This document shows positions 1 to 7,920 of a stretch of 39,863 nucleotides of DNA, piece by piece (within the stretch, counting starts at the first letter, position 1; each line of letters opens with the position of its first letter). The notes beneath the pieces are model-generated. The model was not told the DNA's origin. It saw only the letters and a list, made by a program, of their open reading frames with translations, and searched no databases. Source of the stretch: Alphaproteobacteria bacterium (lineage in GTDB: Bacteria > Pseudomonadota > Alphaproteobacteria > Rhizobiales > Aestuariivirgaceae); NCBI GenBank assembly GCA_020441605.1, contig JAGRLX010000033.1, positions 20,375 through 60,237 of the forward strand, given 5' to 3'. The position numbers were made by a program, and so were the translations under genes.

Positions 1-493
1 AGATCTTGTCGAAGGGCGCGTCCTGCCGCACCTTGGCCAATGCGATCTCCGGCAGCACGGTATAGTTGGAAAATGTCGAGCACCCCATGTAGTGATGGAC
101 CTTCTGGCCCTTGTAGGAGAAGCGCGAGGTGCCGTCCGGCATCAGGCCCTTGCCCTGGGTGATGCGGATCTTCTGGCATAGGTTGGTCTTGGGATTGAGG
201 CAATATTCGCACTCCCGGCATTCCGGCGTGTAGAGCGGAATGACGTGATCGCCTTTCGCCAGCGACTTGACGCCTGGGCCAACGTCGACAACGACACCGG
301 CGCCTTCATGTCCCATAATGGCCGGGAACAGGCCTTCAGGATCCGCGCCAGAGATCGTGAAGTCGTCCGTATGGCAGACGCCGGTCGCCTTGATCTCGAC
401 GAGGACCTCGCCTTCCTTCGGGCCTTCCACATCGACTTCGACGATCTCCAGCGGTTTCCCGGCTTCAAAGGCGACAGCGGCACGCGACTTCAT
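1..493 (-). CDS. frmA: S-(hydroxymethyl)glutathione dehydrogenase / class III alcohol dehydrogenase (partial, N-terminal part)
   Basis: This is a zinc-dependent medium-chain dehydrogenase of the class III type, which oxidises the glutathione adduct of formaldehyde in the cytoplasm. About 164 N-terminal residues are present and the rest runs off the left edge of the window. Visible are the catalytic zinc cysteine C40 (VCHTDD), the GHE motif around residues 61-63, and the four structural-zinc cysteines C92, C95, C98 and C106. The stretch [15 protein letters not shown] is typical of the glutathione-dependent class. The ATG at 493 has an AGGAG ribosome site just upstream. The gene follows the BKACE gene on the same strand after 91 bases and may share its transcript. 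The family call is firm; its role with its neighbours is not known. Confidence 0.9.
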   Translation of the reverse strand, partial: MKSRAAVAFEAGKPLEIVEVDVEGPKEGEVLVEIKATGVCHTDDFTISGADPEGLFPAIMGHEGAGVVVDVGPGVKSLAKGDHVIPLYTPECRECEYCLNPKTNLCQKIRITQGKGLMPDGTSRFSYKGQKVHHYMGCSTFSNYTVLPEIALAKVRQDAPFDKI

Positions 494-584
494 TGGCGTA
501 ATTCTCCTGAATCGATGATCGGCCGTTACTTACAGGCCTTGGCAGCGCTTGACCAGAATTTCCATGGTCCACTTTAGCGCCCGC

Positions 585-1418
585 TCATGCCGCGTTGCGC
601 AGACCCAGCATCTGGCGGGCCTGCTGCCAGCTCGCGACCGGCCGCTCGAGCCTCTCACAGATCGCCACGGCGCGGCGTACCAGGGCGGCATTCGAAGGCG
701 CAAGCGTGTGCTTGTCGAGCCGGACATTGTCCTCCAGCCCGGCGCGCGTATGACCGCCTTTCGAGATCGCCCATTCGTTGAGTGTGATCTGGCTCGCGCC
801 AATGCCGGCCGCACACCACTGGGCGTCGGGCGCCAGCCGGGAGAGCGTCTCGATGTAGAAGTCGAGGATCCGCTCGTCGGCCGGCATGGCATTCTTCACG
901 CCCATGACGAATTGGACATAGAGCGGGCCCTTCAAACGTCCATCGCGGGCCATGCCGGCAGCTTGCACGATGTGCGACAGGTCGAAGGCCTCGATCTCGG
1001 GCTTGATCTCGTATTTCATCATCTCCCCAGCGAGCCAGTCCACCAGATCCGGCGGGTTCTCATAGACCCGGGTGGGAAAATTGTTGGAACCCACCGACAA
1101 CGAAGCCATGTCGGGGCGGAGCGGCAGCATGCCGCCTCTGGCCGTGCCCGCCCCCGAGCGGCCGCCGGTGGACAATTGAATAATCATGCCCGGACAATGC
1201 TTCTCCAGGCCTTCCTTCAGACGGGCAAAGCGTTCGGGATCCGATGTCGGTCTTCCGGCGTCGTCCCGTACATGGCAATGGGCAATGCTGGCACCGGCTT
1301 CGAAGGCCTCCTGTGTGCTCTCGACCTGCTCGCTGACGGTGATGGGAACGGCCGGGTTATCCTGCTTGGTGGGAAGCGATCCAGTTATTGCGACGCAAAT
1401 GATGCAGGGCTTGGTCAT
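585..1418 (-). CDS. BKACE-family (DUF849) beta-keto acid cleavage enzyme
   Basis: This 277-residue cytoplasmic protein belongs to the beta-keto acid cleavage enzymes, the family of 3-keto-5-aminohexanoate cleavage enzyme. The family condenses a beta-keto acid with acetyl-CoA to give acetoacetate and a new CoA ester. The zinc-binding motif HCHVRD gives H47 and H49, and a glutamate in GLEDN near residue 229 matches the third family ligand. The substrate-pocket motif IQLSTGGRSG is present. Length is normal for the family. The gene lies 59 bases downstream of the LivM gene, so it is probably the last enzyme of the transporter operon. BKACE proteins use many different beta-keto acids, so the substrate cannot be stated; the link to the transporter suggests it acts on an imported compound. 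Confidence 0.88.
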   Translation of the reverse strand: MTKPCIICVAITGSLPTKQDNPAVPITVSEQVESTQEAFEAGASIAHCHVRDDAGRPTSDPERFARLKEGLEKHCPGMIIQLSTGGRSGAGTARGGMLPLRPDMASLSVGSNNFPTRVYENPPDLVDWLAGEMMKYEIKPEIEAFDLSHIVQAAGMARDGRLKGPLYVQFVMGVKNAMPADERILDFYIETLSRLAPDAQWCAAGIGASQITLNEWAISKGGHTRAGLEDNVRLDKHTLAPSNAALVRRAVAICERLERPVASWQQARQMLGLRNAA

Positions 1419-1477
1419 GCGGGGGGCGGGCCTTCTGGTTGCCGTGTCTGGTTAGCGGCCTCTCGTGAAATGTCAAT

Positions 1478-2479
1478 TCAGCCCCGATCGGACCGAGTTT
1501 CGGCGCCGGCGCCTTGCCGTAGCCGCGAGGAGAGGGGAAGCCGGAGCCATTTTCCGAACAGCCCTTGTGGCGCGAACACGACCACGACAATGAACAGCAG
1601 TCCCATGGTCAGCAACCAGTATTCGCCGAGCGTATCCGACAGGGTGTTCTCGACCGACCGGACCAGAATGGCTCCGAGCAGGGCTGCCATCAATACGCCT
1701 CTGCCGCCGACGGCGACCCAGATGAGGACTTCGGTGGATAGCGCGAAACCGACCAATGGTGGCGAGACGAAGCCGAACTGGGCCGTGAACAAGGTCCCAG
1801 CAAGTCCGGCGGTGGCGGCCGAGACGACGAAGGCGAACAGCTTGGCCGACATGACGTCATAGCCGAAGAACCGGGTGCGTTCCTCGTTGCTTCGGATCGC
1901 CGCCAGCGCCGTGCCGAATGCGGATCGGCCGAGCCACAGCAGAATGGCGTAAGCTCCGGCCACCACGGCCAGAATGAAGAAATAGGTCTCCAGCGATGTG
2001 AAGTATGGATCCGCCCGGTCGAATGGCCAGAGCAGCGGGGGTACGCCGAGCAGGCCATTGAAGCCGCCGATCAGGTCCCAACGCCTGGCGCCCACTTCGG
2101 CAATGACCGAGGCGCACAATGTCACGATAGCGAGATGGGCTCCCGAGAGGCCGCGGCCCCCGAACAGAAACAGCCCGAACAATCCCGCCGCGGCTGCGGC
2201 CGCGCAGGCCCCGAACAGCATGCCGATCCATTGGCTTTCACCGATCCATGGAACCTTGCCGAGGGTGATCAGCGCCATCACATAGGCCCCGATCCCGAAA
2301 AAGATTGCCTGCCCGAAGCACAGAATGCCAGCCTGACCCCAGATGAAGGCCAGCGAGAGCGCGAAGAGACCATAGGTGAGCAACTGGGCAAGCTGGCTGA
2401 CGCGCCAGTCGTTCAGGACAAGCGGTGCCAGAGCGAAAGCAGCCCAGATTGCGGCGGTGAGGAAGCGGGATGGAACCAT
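1478..2479 (-). CDS. LivM-type branched-chain amino acid ABC transporter permease
   Basis: A 333-residue inner-membrane permease of the LivM type, with about nine or ten hydrophobic segments. The cytoplasmic loop with RSNEERTRFFGYDVMSAKLFAFVVSA is the family coupling region (shown in part: FFGYDVMSAKLFAF). It should pair with the LivH-type permease encoded immediately upstream, with a 5-base gap, to form the channel of a hydrophobic amino acid transporter. It starts at an ATG at 2479. The C-terminal tail is short and arginine-rich. HAAT-type systems also move amides, urea and aromatic acids, so leucine-type amino acids need not be the substrate here. Confidence 0.9.
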   Translation of the reverse strand: MVPSRFLTAAIWAAFALAPLVLNDWRVSQLAQLLTYGLFALSLAFIWGQAGILCFGQAIFFGIGAYVMALITLGKVPWIGESQWIGMLFGACAAAAAAGLFGLFLFGGRGLSGAHLAIVTLCASVIAEVGARRWDLIGGFNGLLGVPPLLWPFDRADPYFTSLETYFFILAVVAGAYAILLWLGRSAFGTALAAIRSNEERTRFFGYDVMSAKLFAFVVSAATAGLAGTLFTAQFGFVSPPLVGFALSTEVLIWVAVGGRGVLMAALLGAILVRSVENTLSDTLGEYWLLTMGLLFIVVVVFAPQGLFGKWLRLPLSSRLRQGAGAETRSDRG

Positions 2480-2484
2480 GGTCC

Positions 2485-3339
2485 CTAGCGCCCCCTCTTG
2501 GACAGCCCGGTCGGGAAGGCGCGGATGATGACGATCGCCAGCGCAAAGACCAGAATCTGCGCCAATGCCTGCGACATGAAGCTGGAAAACGTGGTCGTGG
2601 CTCCGCCGATGATGCCGGCTCCGAAGATCGCTCCGACCAGCGAGTTCAAACCGCCGACGAGCACGGCGAGAAACGCGGGTATGAGAAAGCCCACGCCCAT
2701 CTGCGGATCGACACTCATGATCGGGGCCATGACCGCGCCAGCGATGCCGGCAAGTCCCGCGCCGATGGCGAAGGTACCGCGATCCATCAGACGGGTATTG
2801 ATGCCGAGGGAGCCCGCCATCGCCCGGTTGGCGATCACCCCGCGAATCTGCAGTCCTACGGGGGTCAGATAGAGGGCGAAGTAGATTGCGGCGGCGAGCG
2901 AAGCCGAGACCAGCATGATCAGCAACCGGTAGGAGGGATATTCGATTCCAGCCAGTTGCACGGCCCCGGGGAGTGGTGTCGCCACGCTAATGGCCTGGGG
3001 GCCGAACAGGACGATGATCCCCTGCTTCAGCACCAGTGAAATGCCCCAAGTCGCGAGAATCGTGTCGATGGCCCGGCCATAAACATGCCGGATGACCAGT
3101 TCCTCGATCAGCAGGCCGATGGCGCCGACGACGATGGGCGCCAGCAACACGCCGAGCCAGAACGGGCCGCCTGCCGCCTGAACCGCAACCAGCGTGTAGG
3201 CGCCAACGAGGAACAATTCGCCATGCGCCATGTTGATGACGTTCATCATCCCGTAGATGACGACGAGACCCAGTGTCACCAGCAACAGCGTGAGCACGAA
3301 ACTCACTGTATCAAGGCCGATGGCGAAGACTGTCTCCAT
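2485..3339 (-). CDS. LivH-type branched-chain amino acid ABC transporter permease
   Basis: A 284-residue inner-membrane permease of the LivH type. The N-terminus METVFAIGLDTVSF leads straight into the first membrane segment, and the family motif YGMMNVINMAHGELFLVGAY follows near residue 30. A longer reading frame continues upstream to 3870, but that part lies over the LivF gene in another frame and does not resemble a permease, so the ATG at 3339 is chosen. The gap to the LivF stop is 7 bases. Together with LivM it should form the membrane channel of the importer. Confidence 0.92.
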   Translation of the reverse strand: METVFAIGLDTVSFVLTLLLVTLGLVVIYGMMNVINMAHGELFLVGAYTLVAVQAAGGPFWLGVLLAPIVVGAIGLLIEELVIRHVYGRAIDTILATWGISLVLKQGIIVLFGPQAISVATPLPGAVQLAGIEYPSYRLLIMLVSASLAAAIYFALYLTPVGLQIRGVIANRAMAGSLGINTRLMDRGTFAIGAGLAGIAGAVMAPIMSVDPQMGVGFLIPAFLAVLVGGLNSLVGAIFGAGIIGGATTTFSSFMSQALAQILVFALAIVIIRAFPTGLSKRGR

Positions 3340-3346
3340 GAGCGCG

Positions 3347-4057
3347 CTACACTGAAAGATATCTGTTGATGAGGGATGCGTCCGTGCTGAGGCGCGACAT
3401 GTCGGTTGATTCTTCGACGATCCTGCCATTCTCGATGAACAGGACCCGTGTGGCGAGCATGAGGACAAGATCGAGGTTCTGCTCGACCAGCAGGATGCTG
3501 AGGTCTTTGCCCTCTGCATAACGCCGGAGTGCGCCGCCGATATCGTGAACGATGGACGGCTGTATCCCCTCGGAGGGCTCATCCAGCAGCACCAGTGATG
3601 GAGCCCCGACGAGGGCGCGCATGATCGCCAACTGCTGTTGCTGCCCGCCTGACATGGTTCCGGCCCGCTGCGTCCTTCGCTCCGCCAGCACCGGGAACAG
3701 GTCGAAGGCCCAGGCCGGAACCTGGTTGGCAAGCTCCGCCTTGCCCAGAACGCCCAGCCTGAGATTTTCCTCGACGGTGAAATCGGCGAAGATTTCCCGG
3801 CCTTGTGGCACATAGCCCACACCGGCACGCGCGATGCGATAGGGCGGCAGGCCGGTAATGTCCCGCTCACCCATTGTAATGTTGCCGCTGGCCGGCTTGA
3901 GATGGCCGGTGATCGTTCGCAGCAGGGTGGACTTGCCCATGCCGTTGCGCCCCAGGAGCGCGACGACCTCGCCGTGGCCGATGGTCAGCGACAGGCCGTC
4001 CAGCACCCGGCTGCCCTGAACATACCCACAGACAACATCGCCGACCCTCAACATCAA
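3347..4057 (-). CDS. LivF-type ABC transporter ATP-binding protein
   Basis: A 236-residue ATPase of the LivF type, expected on the cytoplasmic face of the importer. It has the Walker A motif GRNGMGKST near residue 37, the signature MSGGQQQQLAIMRAL, a Walker B LVLLDEPSEGIQPS, and a switch region ILLVEQN. Its ATG overlaps the LivG stop by four bases (ATGA), so the two ATPases are probably translationally coupled and made in equal amounts. The length is standard for the family. Confidence 0.93.
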   Translation of the reverse strand: MMLRVGDVVCGYVQGSRVLDGLSLTIGHGEVVALLGRNGMGKSTLLRTITGHLKPASGNITMGERDITGLPPYRIARAGVGYVPQGREIFADFTVEENLRLGVLGKAELANQVPAWAFDLFPVLAERRTQRAGTMSGGQQQQLAIMRALVGAPSLVLLDEPSEGIQPSIVHDIGGALRRYAEGKDLSILLVEQNLDLVLMLATRVLFIENGRIVEESTDMSRLSTDASLINRYLSV

Positions 4058-4812
4058 TTCGCCCGGCCAAGATAGGATTCAATGACCCGCTGGTCCTGGC
4101 GGATCGTGTCGAAGTCGCCTTCCGCGATGATGGCCCCCCGCGCCATGACCAGGACCGGACATCCGAGATCCCTGACAAAATTCATGTCATGCTCGATCAC
4201 CAGAACGGTCTTTCCGTGCTCCGCGCAGAGTTGATTGACAAGGTCTGCCACCGCCTTTGTCTCGCCCCTGGACATGCCTGCCGTCGGCTCGTCGAGAAGC
4301 AGCAGGTCGGCATCGACTGCCAGAAGCATGCCAATCTCGAGGCGCTGCTTCTCGCCATGGGAGAGTTCGGCGGCACTCACATGCCTCTTTCGCTCCAGAC
4401 CGGAGAAGGCCAGGATATCGGTCAGGGTTGTGGTCGCCGCCGGCATGCGCAGCAGTGATGCGATGGTGGGGTTGCGATTCCTCGCTGCCAATGGCACCGC
4501 CAGGTTCTCGATGACACTCAGTTCCGGATAGAGTGCCGGAACCTGAAATTTCCGGGATATCCCCAAGCGGGCAATCACCTGCGGCGGCAGGCCGGCGATG
4601 TCTTTGCCCTGAAACCTGATGCGGCCCGACGTCGGTTTGAGGGCGCCCGTGATGATGTTGAACAGCGTGGTCTTGCCGCACCCGTTGGGGCCGAGGATGC
4701 ATCGCAAGGTGCCGCGCCCCACCAATAGGGAAAGGCCAGCCAGCGCCACGATGCCGCCGAAGCGCATCGTGGCCTGGTCGACCTCGAGCAGAGGAGACTG
4801 GGGATCAGGCAC
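4054..4812 (-). CDS. LivG-type ABC transporter ATP-binding protein
   Basis: A 252-residue ATPase of the LivG type, partner of the LivF protein. It has Walker A GPNGCGKTTLFN, signature LSHGEKQRLEIGM, Walker B LLLLDEPTAGMS and the switch VIEHDMNFV. The C-terminal region IAEGDFDTIRQDQRVIESYLG is the usual LivG ending. The start is a GTG at 4812, nine bases after the stop of the binding-protein gene; no good in-frame ATG is available nearby. Order binding protein, LivG, LivF, LivH, LivM is a complete importer. Confidence 0.92.
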   Translation of the reverse strand: MPDPQSPLLEVDQATMRFGGIVALAGLSLLVGRGTLRCILGPNGCGKTTLFNIITGALKPTSGRIRFQGKDIAGLPPQVIARLGISRKFQVPALYPELSVIENLAVPLAARNRNPTIASLLRMPAATTTLTDILAFSGLERKRHVSAAELSHGEKQRLEIGMLLAVDADLLLLDEPTAGMSRGETKAVADLVNQLCAEHGKTVLVIEHDMNFVRDLGCPVLVMARGAIIAEGDFDTIRQDQRVIESYLGRAN

Positions 4813-4821
4813 GCGTCCCGC

Positions 4822-6015
4822 TCAGCCGCATTGACTGGGCGCCTTGATCAGTCCGAGGTCCTTCAGGAGCTTCATCTTGCCATCCTGGGCTTCGACGATG
4901 AGCACGTTCAAGTCGGCATGGCGATCGGAAGCGCGGAGCGTCACCTCGCCATTGCCCGACATCAGCGATTGCCCGACCATGGCATCGGTGATCTGCTCCT
5001 TGTCGTCGCTGCCGGCCTTTTTGACTCCCTCCACGAAGAAGCGCGTCAGCGCATAGTGGGCATCCACCGTGTTGGACACCACGGCAGTGTCGCCATAGCG
5101 CTTGTGCACCTTGTCGACCAGCGCCTTTGCCTCGGGCTTGTCGAGGGTCGCGATGAAGTTCGCCGATCCGACAATGCCATTCGATTCGTCCGCTGTCAGA
5201 CCTGACAGATAGTTTTCGCTGAAGCCGAAGAAGATGAGGCGCACTTTGCCCTTGAGCGACGAGGCCGCGAATTGCTTTACGAATGTCACCGCATCCGCAC
5301 CGACCAGAGTAATGACCACGGTGTCGGCGCCGGCACTCTCGATCTTGCGGAGCGTAGGCGTATAGTCCTTGGCGCCCCAGGCCCCATACTCCTCGCCGAC
5401 GACCTTCGCCCCGGCCTTGTCGACCTCCGCCTTGTAGGCGGCATTCATCTTCTGCGGCCACACATAGTCGCTGCCGAGGAGATAGAAGCTCTTGCCGATG
5501 TTCTCGACGGCATAGGGCACAAGCGGCGCGACCCAATGGGCCGGCAGCGCGCTGTAGCAGGTGATGTAGCGGCTGCAGACACCGCCCTCGTAGTCGGTTG
5601 CGTAGAGAAGTGGCGTCTTGAACCTCTCCACCGTCGACTGGATCGCATCCCGCTCGGCGCTGGTCACCGGTCCGATGATCGCCGTGACCTTCTGGCTGCG
5701 GATCAACTCGTTCGTCTTTTCAACTGCCGTCTTCGGATCGGTCTTGGTATCCGCCCTGACGATTTCGAACATCCGGCCGTCAAGCACGCCACCGGCCTCG
5801 TTCGCCTCGAGGAGAGCCATCTCTGTGCCCTGCGCACCCTGTTCTCCCAGCACTTCAAGTCCGCCCGAAAATGGTTGCAGGATGCCGATCCTGATCGGTT
5901 CGGCCGCACGCACGATCGTCGGCATCCCGAGACTGCTGACTGCAATCCCTCCAATGCCTGCTCCGATAAAGCGCCGGCGGCTCAAGCGCCGCGGTACCAC
6001 CAAGCCCCTTGTCAT
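4822..6015 (-). CDS. Periplasmic substrate-binding protein of the Liv-type importer (Tat-exported)
   Basis: A 397-residue type I periplasmic binding protein (Peripla_BP_6 type, resembling the amide/urea and amino acid binders). The N-terminus carries a twin-arginine signal, SRRRFIGAG at residues 12-20, followed by a hydrophobic stretch and a likely cleavage site near AA-AEP at about residue 38. Tat export suggests folding before secretion. The mature part begins IRIGILQPFSGGLEVLGEQG, in the usual form for this family. A strong GGGAGGAG ribosome site precedes the ATG. It heads the transporter genes and lies 44 bases after the cysteine hydrolase gene. The ligand cannot be deduced. Confidence 0.9.
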   Translation of the reverse strand: MTRGLVVPRRLSRRRFIGAGIGGIAVSSLGMPTIVRAAEPIRIGILQPFSGGLEVLGEQGAQGTEMALLEANEAGGVLDGRMFEIVRADTKTDPKTAVEKTNELIRSQKVTAIIGPVTSAERDAIQSTVERFKTPLLYATDYEGGVCSRYITCYSALPAHWVAPLVPYAVENIGKSFYLLGSDYVWPQKMNAAYKAEVDKAGAKVVGEEYGAWGAKDYTPTLRKIESAGADTVVITLVGADAVTFVKQFAASSLKGKVRLIFFGFSENYLSGLTADESNGIVGSANFIATLDKPEAKALVDKVHKRYGDTAVVSNTVDAHYALTRFFVEGVKKAGSDDKEQITDAMVGQSLMSGNGEVTLRASDRHADLNVLIVEAQDGKMKLLKDLGLIKAPSQCG

Positions 6016-6059
6016 TGTCGGATCTCCTCCCGTTCTGGTTTCTTGAACACGTCTGCCGG

Positions 6060-6698
6060 CTATGCAGGAATTTCCATGTTTTCGATCGGCATGCCCGTTT
6101 CGAGGGCGCGAATGACGGCCCTGGAGTCTGTCACTGTGCCGAAATGCGTCGCGATGTCGTAGAGCGACGAAATCTGTTCGCGCGGCCCGGTCGCGGCACA
6201 GCAGTCCTCCGGAACGATCACCTTGTAACCATGAAAGAAGGCATCGTGAACCGTGGATCTCACACAGATGTTGGTGACCACGCCCATGACGACAACCGTG
6301 TCGACCATCATGTCCTTCAGGGTGAGGTCAAGATCGGTGTTGAAGAAACCGGAGTAGCGCCGTTTGATCACCCGCAGGTCGTCGTCCTGCTGATCGAGTT
6401 CTGGAACGACCTCGGCTCCGGCGGAGCCTTCGAAGCAATGGGGGGTCCGTTTCAGGAATTCCCGCTCGCGCCGGGCCTGAGGGCGGTGGGAGTCGATGAT
6501 GAAGACGATCGTTCCACCGGCTTGCCTGACGGCCTTGATCACCGCATTCTGGGGCCCGAGGAGGCGTTCGTATCCTGGCAGGACCATGGCGCCTCCCGCG
6601 ATGCAGAAGTCTTTCAGCATGTCGACGACCAGAACCGCCGTGCTGGTCGCCTGGACGGTCGTGCGATTGTCAAGTCGATGGGCCGAGAATTGGTCCAT
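6060..6698 (-). CDS. Isochorismatase-like cysteine hydrolase
   Basis: A 212-residue cytoplasmic hydrolase of the isochorismatase superfamily, which cleaves amides, ureides and related C-N bonds (nicotinamidase, biuret hydrolase, peroxyureidoacrylate and N-carbamoyl amidases). The catalytic triad is visible: D26 in VVDMLKDF, K112 in VIKRRYSGFF, and C145 in GVVTNICVRS, with the usual cis-peptide VVTN before it. An upstream ATG at 6731 is in frame, but a GGGAGG site seven bases before the ATG at 6698 fixes the start there. It is the first gene of the operon that continues into the Liv-type importer, so it probably acts on the imported compound. Substrate unknown. Confidence 0.88.
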   Translation of the reverse strand: MDQFSAHRLDNRTTVQATSTAVLVVDMLKDFCIAGGAMVLPGYERLLGPQNAVIKAVRQAGGTIVFIIDSHRPQARREREFLKRTPHCFEGSAGAEVVPELDQQDDDLRVIKRRYSGFFNTDLDLTLKDMMVDTVVVMGVVTNICVRSTVHDAFFHGYKVIVPEDCCAATGPREQISSLYDIATHFGTVTDSRAVIRALETGMPIENMEIPA

Positions 6699-6705
6699 GT
6701 GACCA

Positions 6706-6711
6706 CCTCCC
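6706..6711 (-). promoter_or_regulatory. Ribosome binding site deciding the cysteine hydrolase start
   Basis: On the minus strand this reads GGGAGG, seven bases before the ATG at 6698. The in-frame ATG 33 bases further upstream has no comparable site, so the shorter protein is preferred. Confidence 0.7.
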
Positions 6712-6858
6712 ATGGGCTGAAACCCTAACACCGGGACAGCACGCTATTACGCGATAAAGGAAGCGTCAATGGCACCGAAGTGCATGGCGCGCGCGCCGCG
6801 CCCGCATGCCCTGTCTCGTGGAAAGGCTCAGTTGGCCTCGCTCCTGAGGACAACCGGA

Positions 6859-7791
6859 TCAATCCGTTGCAGCCGGTGCAGACTTGCTGCGCCGGATCAC
6901 CCTAGGCTCCTGAAGGCTTCCCAGAAACGCCTGGATCAGCAGGCGCTCGCTGTCACTCCGACGGTAGGCAATGTTGTGGAGCGAAGTGAATGCGTATGTG
7001 CGGGGTTTGATGGCTCTCAGCATGCCGTCGCGCACCCAACGCAGCGCGAAATGATCGGGCAGGAAGCCGATGAAACGTCCCGACAGGATCAGCATGAGTT
7101 GCGCTTCCATGTGAATGGTTGAGGCACCGGCGCGCGGATGTCCGACGCGGTAAAGATCGTCGAATTGCCGGTAGCCGCGGACCGAGAACCGTGACGCGTC
7201 GATGTCGGATTGACTGATCGTCGCATCCTTCCGCCGGAACAACGGATGATCCTTGCCGCAGTAGAGGAAGTGAGGTTCGTCGAAGAGCGGCTTGTAGACG
7301 ATACCGGGGGCCATCTGCGACAGCGGCCCGATGACGATGTCTCGGTCGCCATCCGAAAGTCGTCGCTCAAGTTCTGAGGGTGTCCCCAGGAAGAGATCGA
7401 TGAACACATCGAAATCCGGCTTCATCAACTTGGCCATCACCCTTTGCATGCCAAGATGAACGCTGGTGAAGACGCCATCCGACAACCCGATCTTCAACCG
7501 TCCGGTGATGCCGCCGCTGGCCGCGCTGATCCGCGCCTGAAAGTCGTCGATATCGGCAAAGAGCTTGCGGGCAGCATCATAGGTCGCCTGTCCGACATCG
7601 GTGAGGCGGAAGCCGCGGCGGCCCCGGAGACAAAGTTGCGCGCCGATGCGCTTTTCGAGTTCGGACAGGTGGGTGCTGAGTGTCGACTGCGAAAGGTTGA
7701 GGGTAATCTGTGCGTCGGCAAAACCACCTGCATCGACCAGAACCACGAAGACCCGCAGCAGCCGCAGGTCGATGTTGTCGAGACGGCGCAT
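6859..7791 (-). CDS. LysR-family transcriptional regulator
   Basis: A 310-residue DNA-binding regulator. The N-terminal winged helix-turn-helix spans about residues 6-65, with the classical TLNLSQSTLSTHLSELEKRIG recognition region (key part SQSTLSTHLSELEKRIG) and RGRRGFRLTDVG after it. The remaining 240 residues are the effector-binding domain. It is divergent from the NMT1-type importer genes starting at 7921, the common arrangement for a LysR protein controlling its neighbour and itself. The cysteine hydrolase/Liv operon lies downstream on the same strand, 160 bases away, and could also be a target. I found no unusual feature in the protein. Confidence 0.92.
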   Translation of the reverse strand: MRRLDNIDLRLLRVFVVLVDAGGFADAQITLNLSQSTLSTHLSELEKRIGAQLCLRGRRGFRLTDVGQATYDAARKLFADIDDFQARISAASGGITGRLKIGLSDGVFTSVHLGMQRVMAKLMKPDFDVFIDLFLGTPSELERRLSDGDRDIVIGPLSQMAPGIVYKPLFDEPHFLYCGKDHPLFRRKDATISQSDIDASRFSVRGYRQFDDLYRVGHPRAGASTIHMEAQLMLILSGRFIGFLPDHFALRWVRDGMLRAIKPRTYAFTSLHNIAYRRSDSERLLIQAFLGSLQEPRVIRRSKSAPAATD

Positions 7792-7830
7792 GACCCCAGA
7801 CCCAGATGAAGGAGGAAGTTACATCGAGGA

Positions 7831-7855
7831 TTCTCAAAAATTCTTTCCAAAATTC
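7831..7855. repeat. Tandem imperfect repeat in the lysR divergent promoter region
   Basis: Two abutting, similar A/T-rich units, TTCTCAAAAATTC (7831-7843) and TTTCCAAAATTC (7844-7855), lie between the LysR gene and the binding-protein gene it faces. They sit just upstream of a candidate promoter for the plus-strand operon. This is where a LysR protein would be expected to bind. The function is inferred from position only. Confidence 0.4.
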
Positions 7856-7863
7856 GTGATGGA

Positions 7864-7891
7864 TTTCAATGTAAAACTTTCTGACTATGAC
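7864..7891 (+). promoter_or_regulatory. Candidate sigma-70-type promoter for the NMT1-type importer operon
   Basis: TTTCAA at 7864-7869 and TATGAC at 7886-7891 are separated by 16 bases, upstream of the ATG at 7921, which has a GGGAGGAAA ribosome site. Both hexamers match the consensus only partly, as expected for an activator-dependent promoter. Inference from sequence only. Confidence 0.3.
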
Positions 7892-7920
7892 GTTATTCAA
7901 AGCTGTCATGGGAGGAAATC

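Noticed and set aside
549..1862. Long plus-strand open frame (about 437 codons) opposite the BKACE and LivM genes
   Set aside because: It is antisense to two clearly recognised genes, has low-complexity composition and resembles no protein family. GC-rich third positions create such frames.
3340..3870. N-terminal extension of the LivH-type permease by 177 codons
   Set aside because: The extension lies on the LivF gene in another frame and has no membrane segment or family similarity.
6699..6858. A small gene or promoter between the LysR gene and the cysteine hydrolase
   Set aside because: No open frame with a ribosome site and no convincing pair of promoter hexamers with normal spacing was found, although a promoter for the operon may still lie here.
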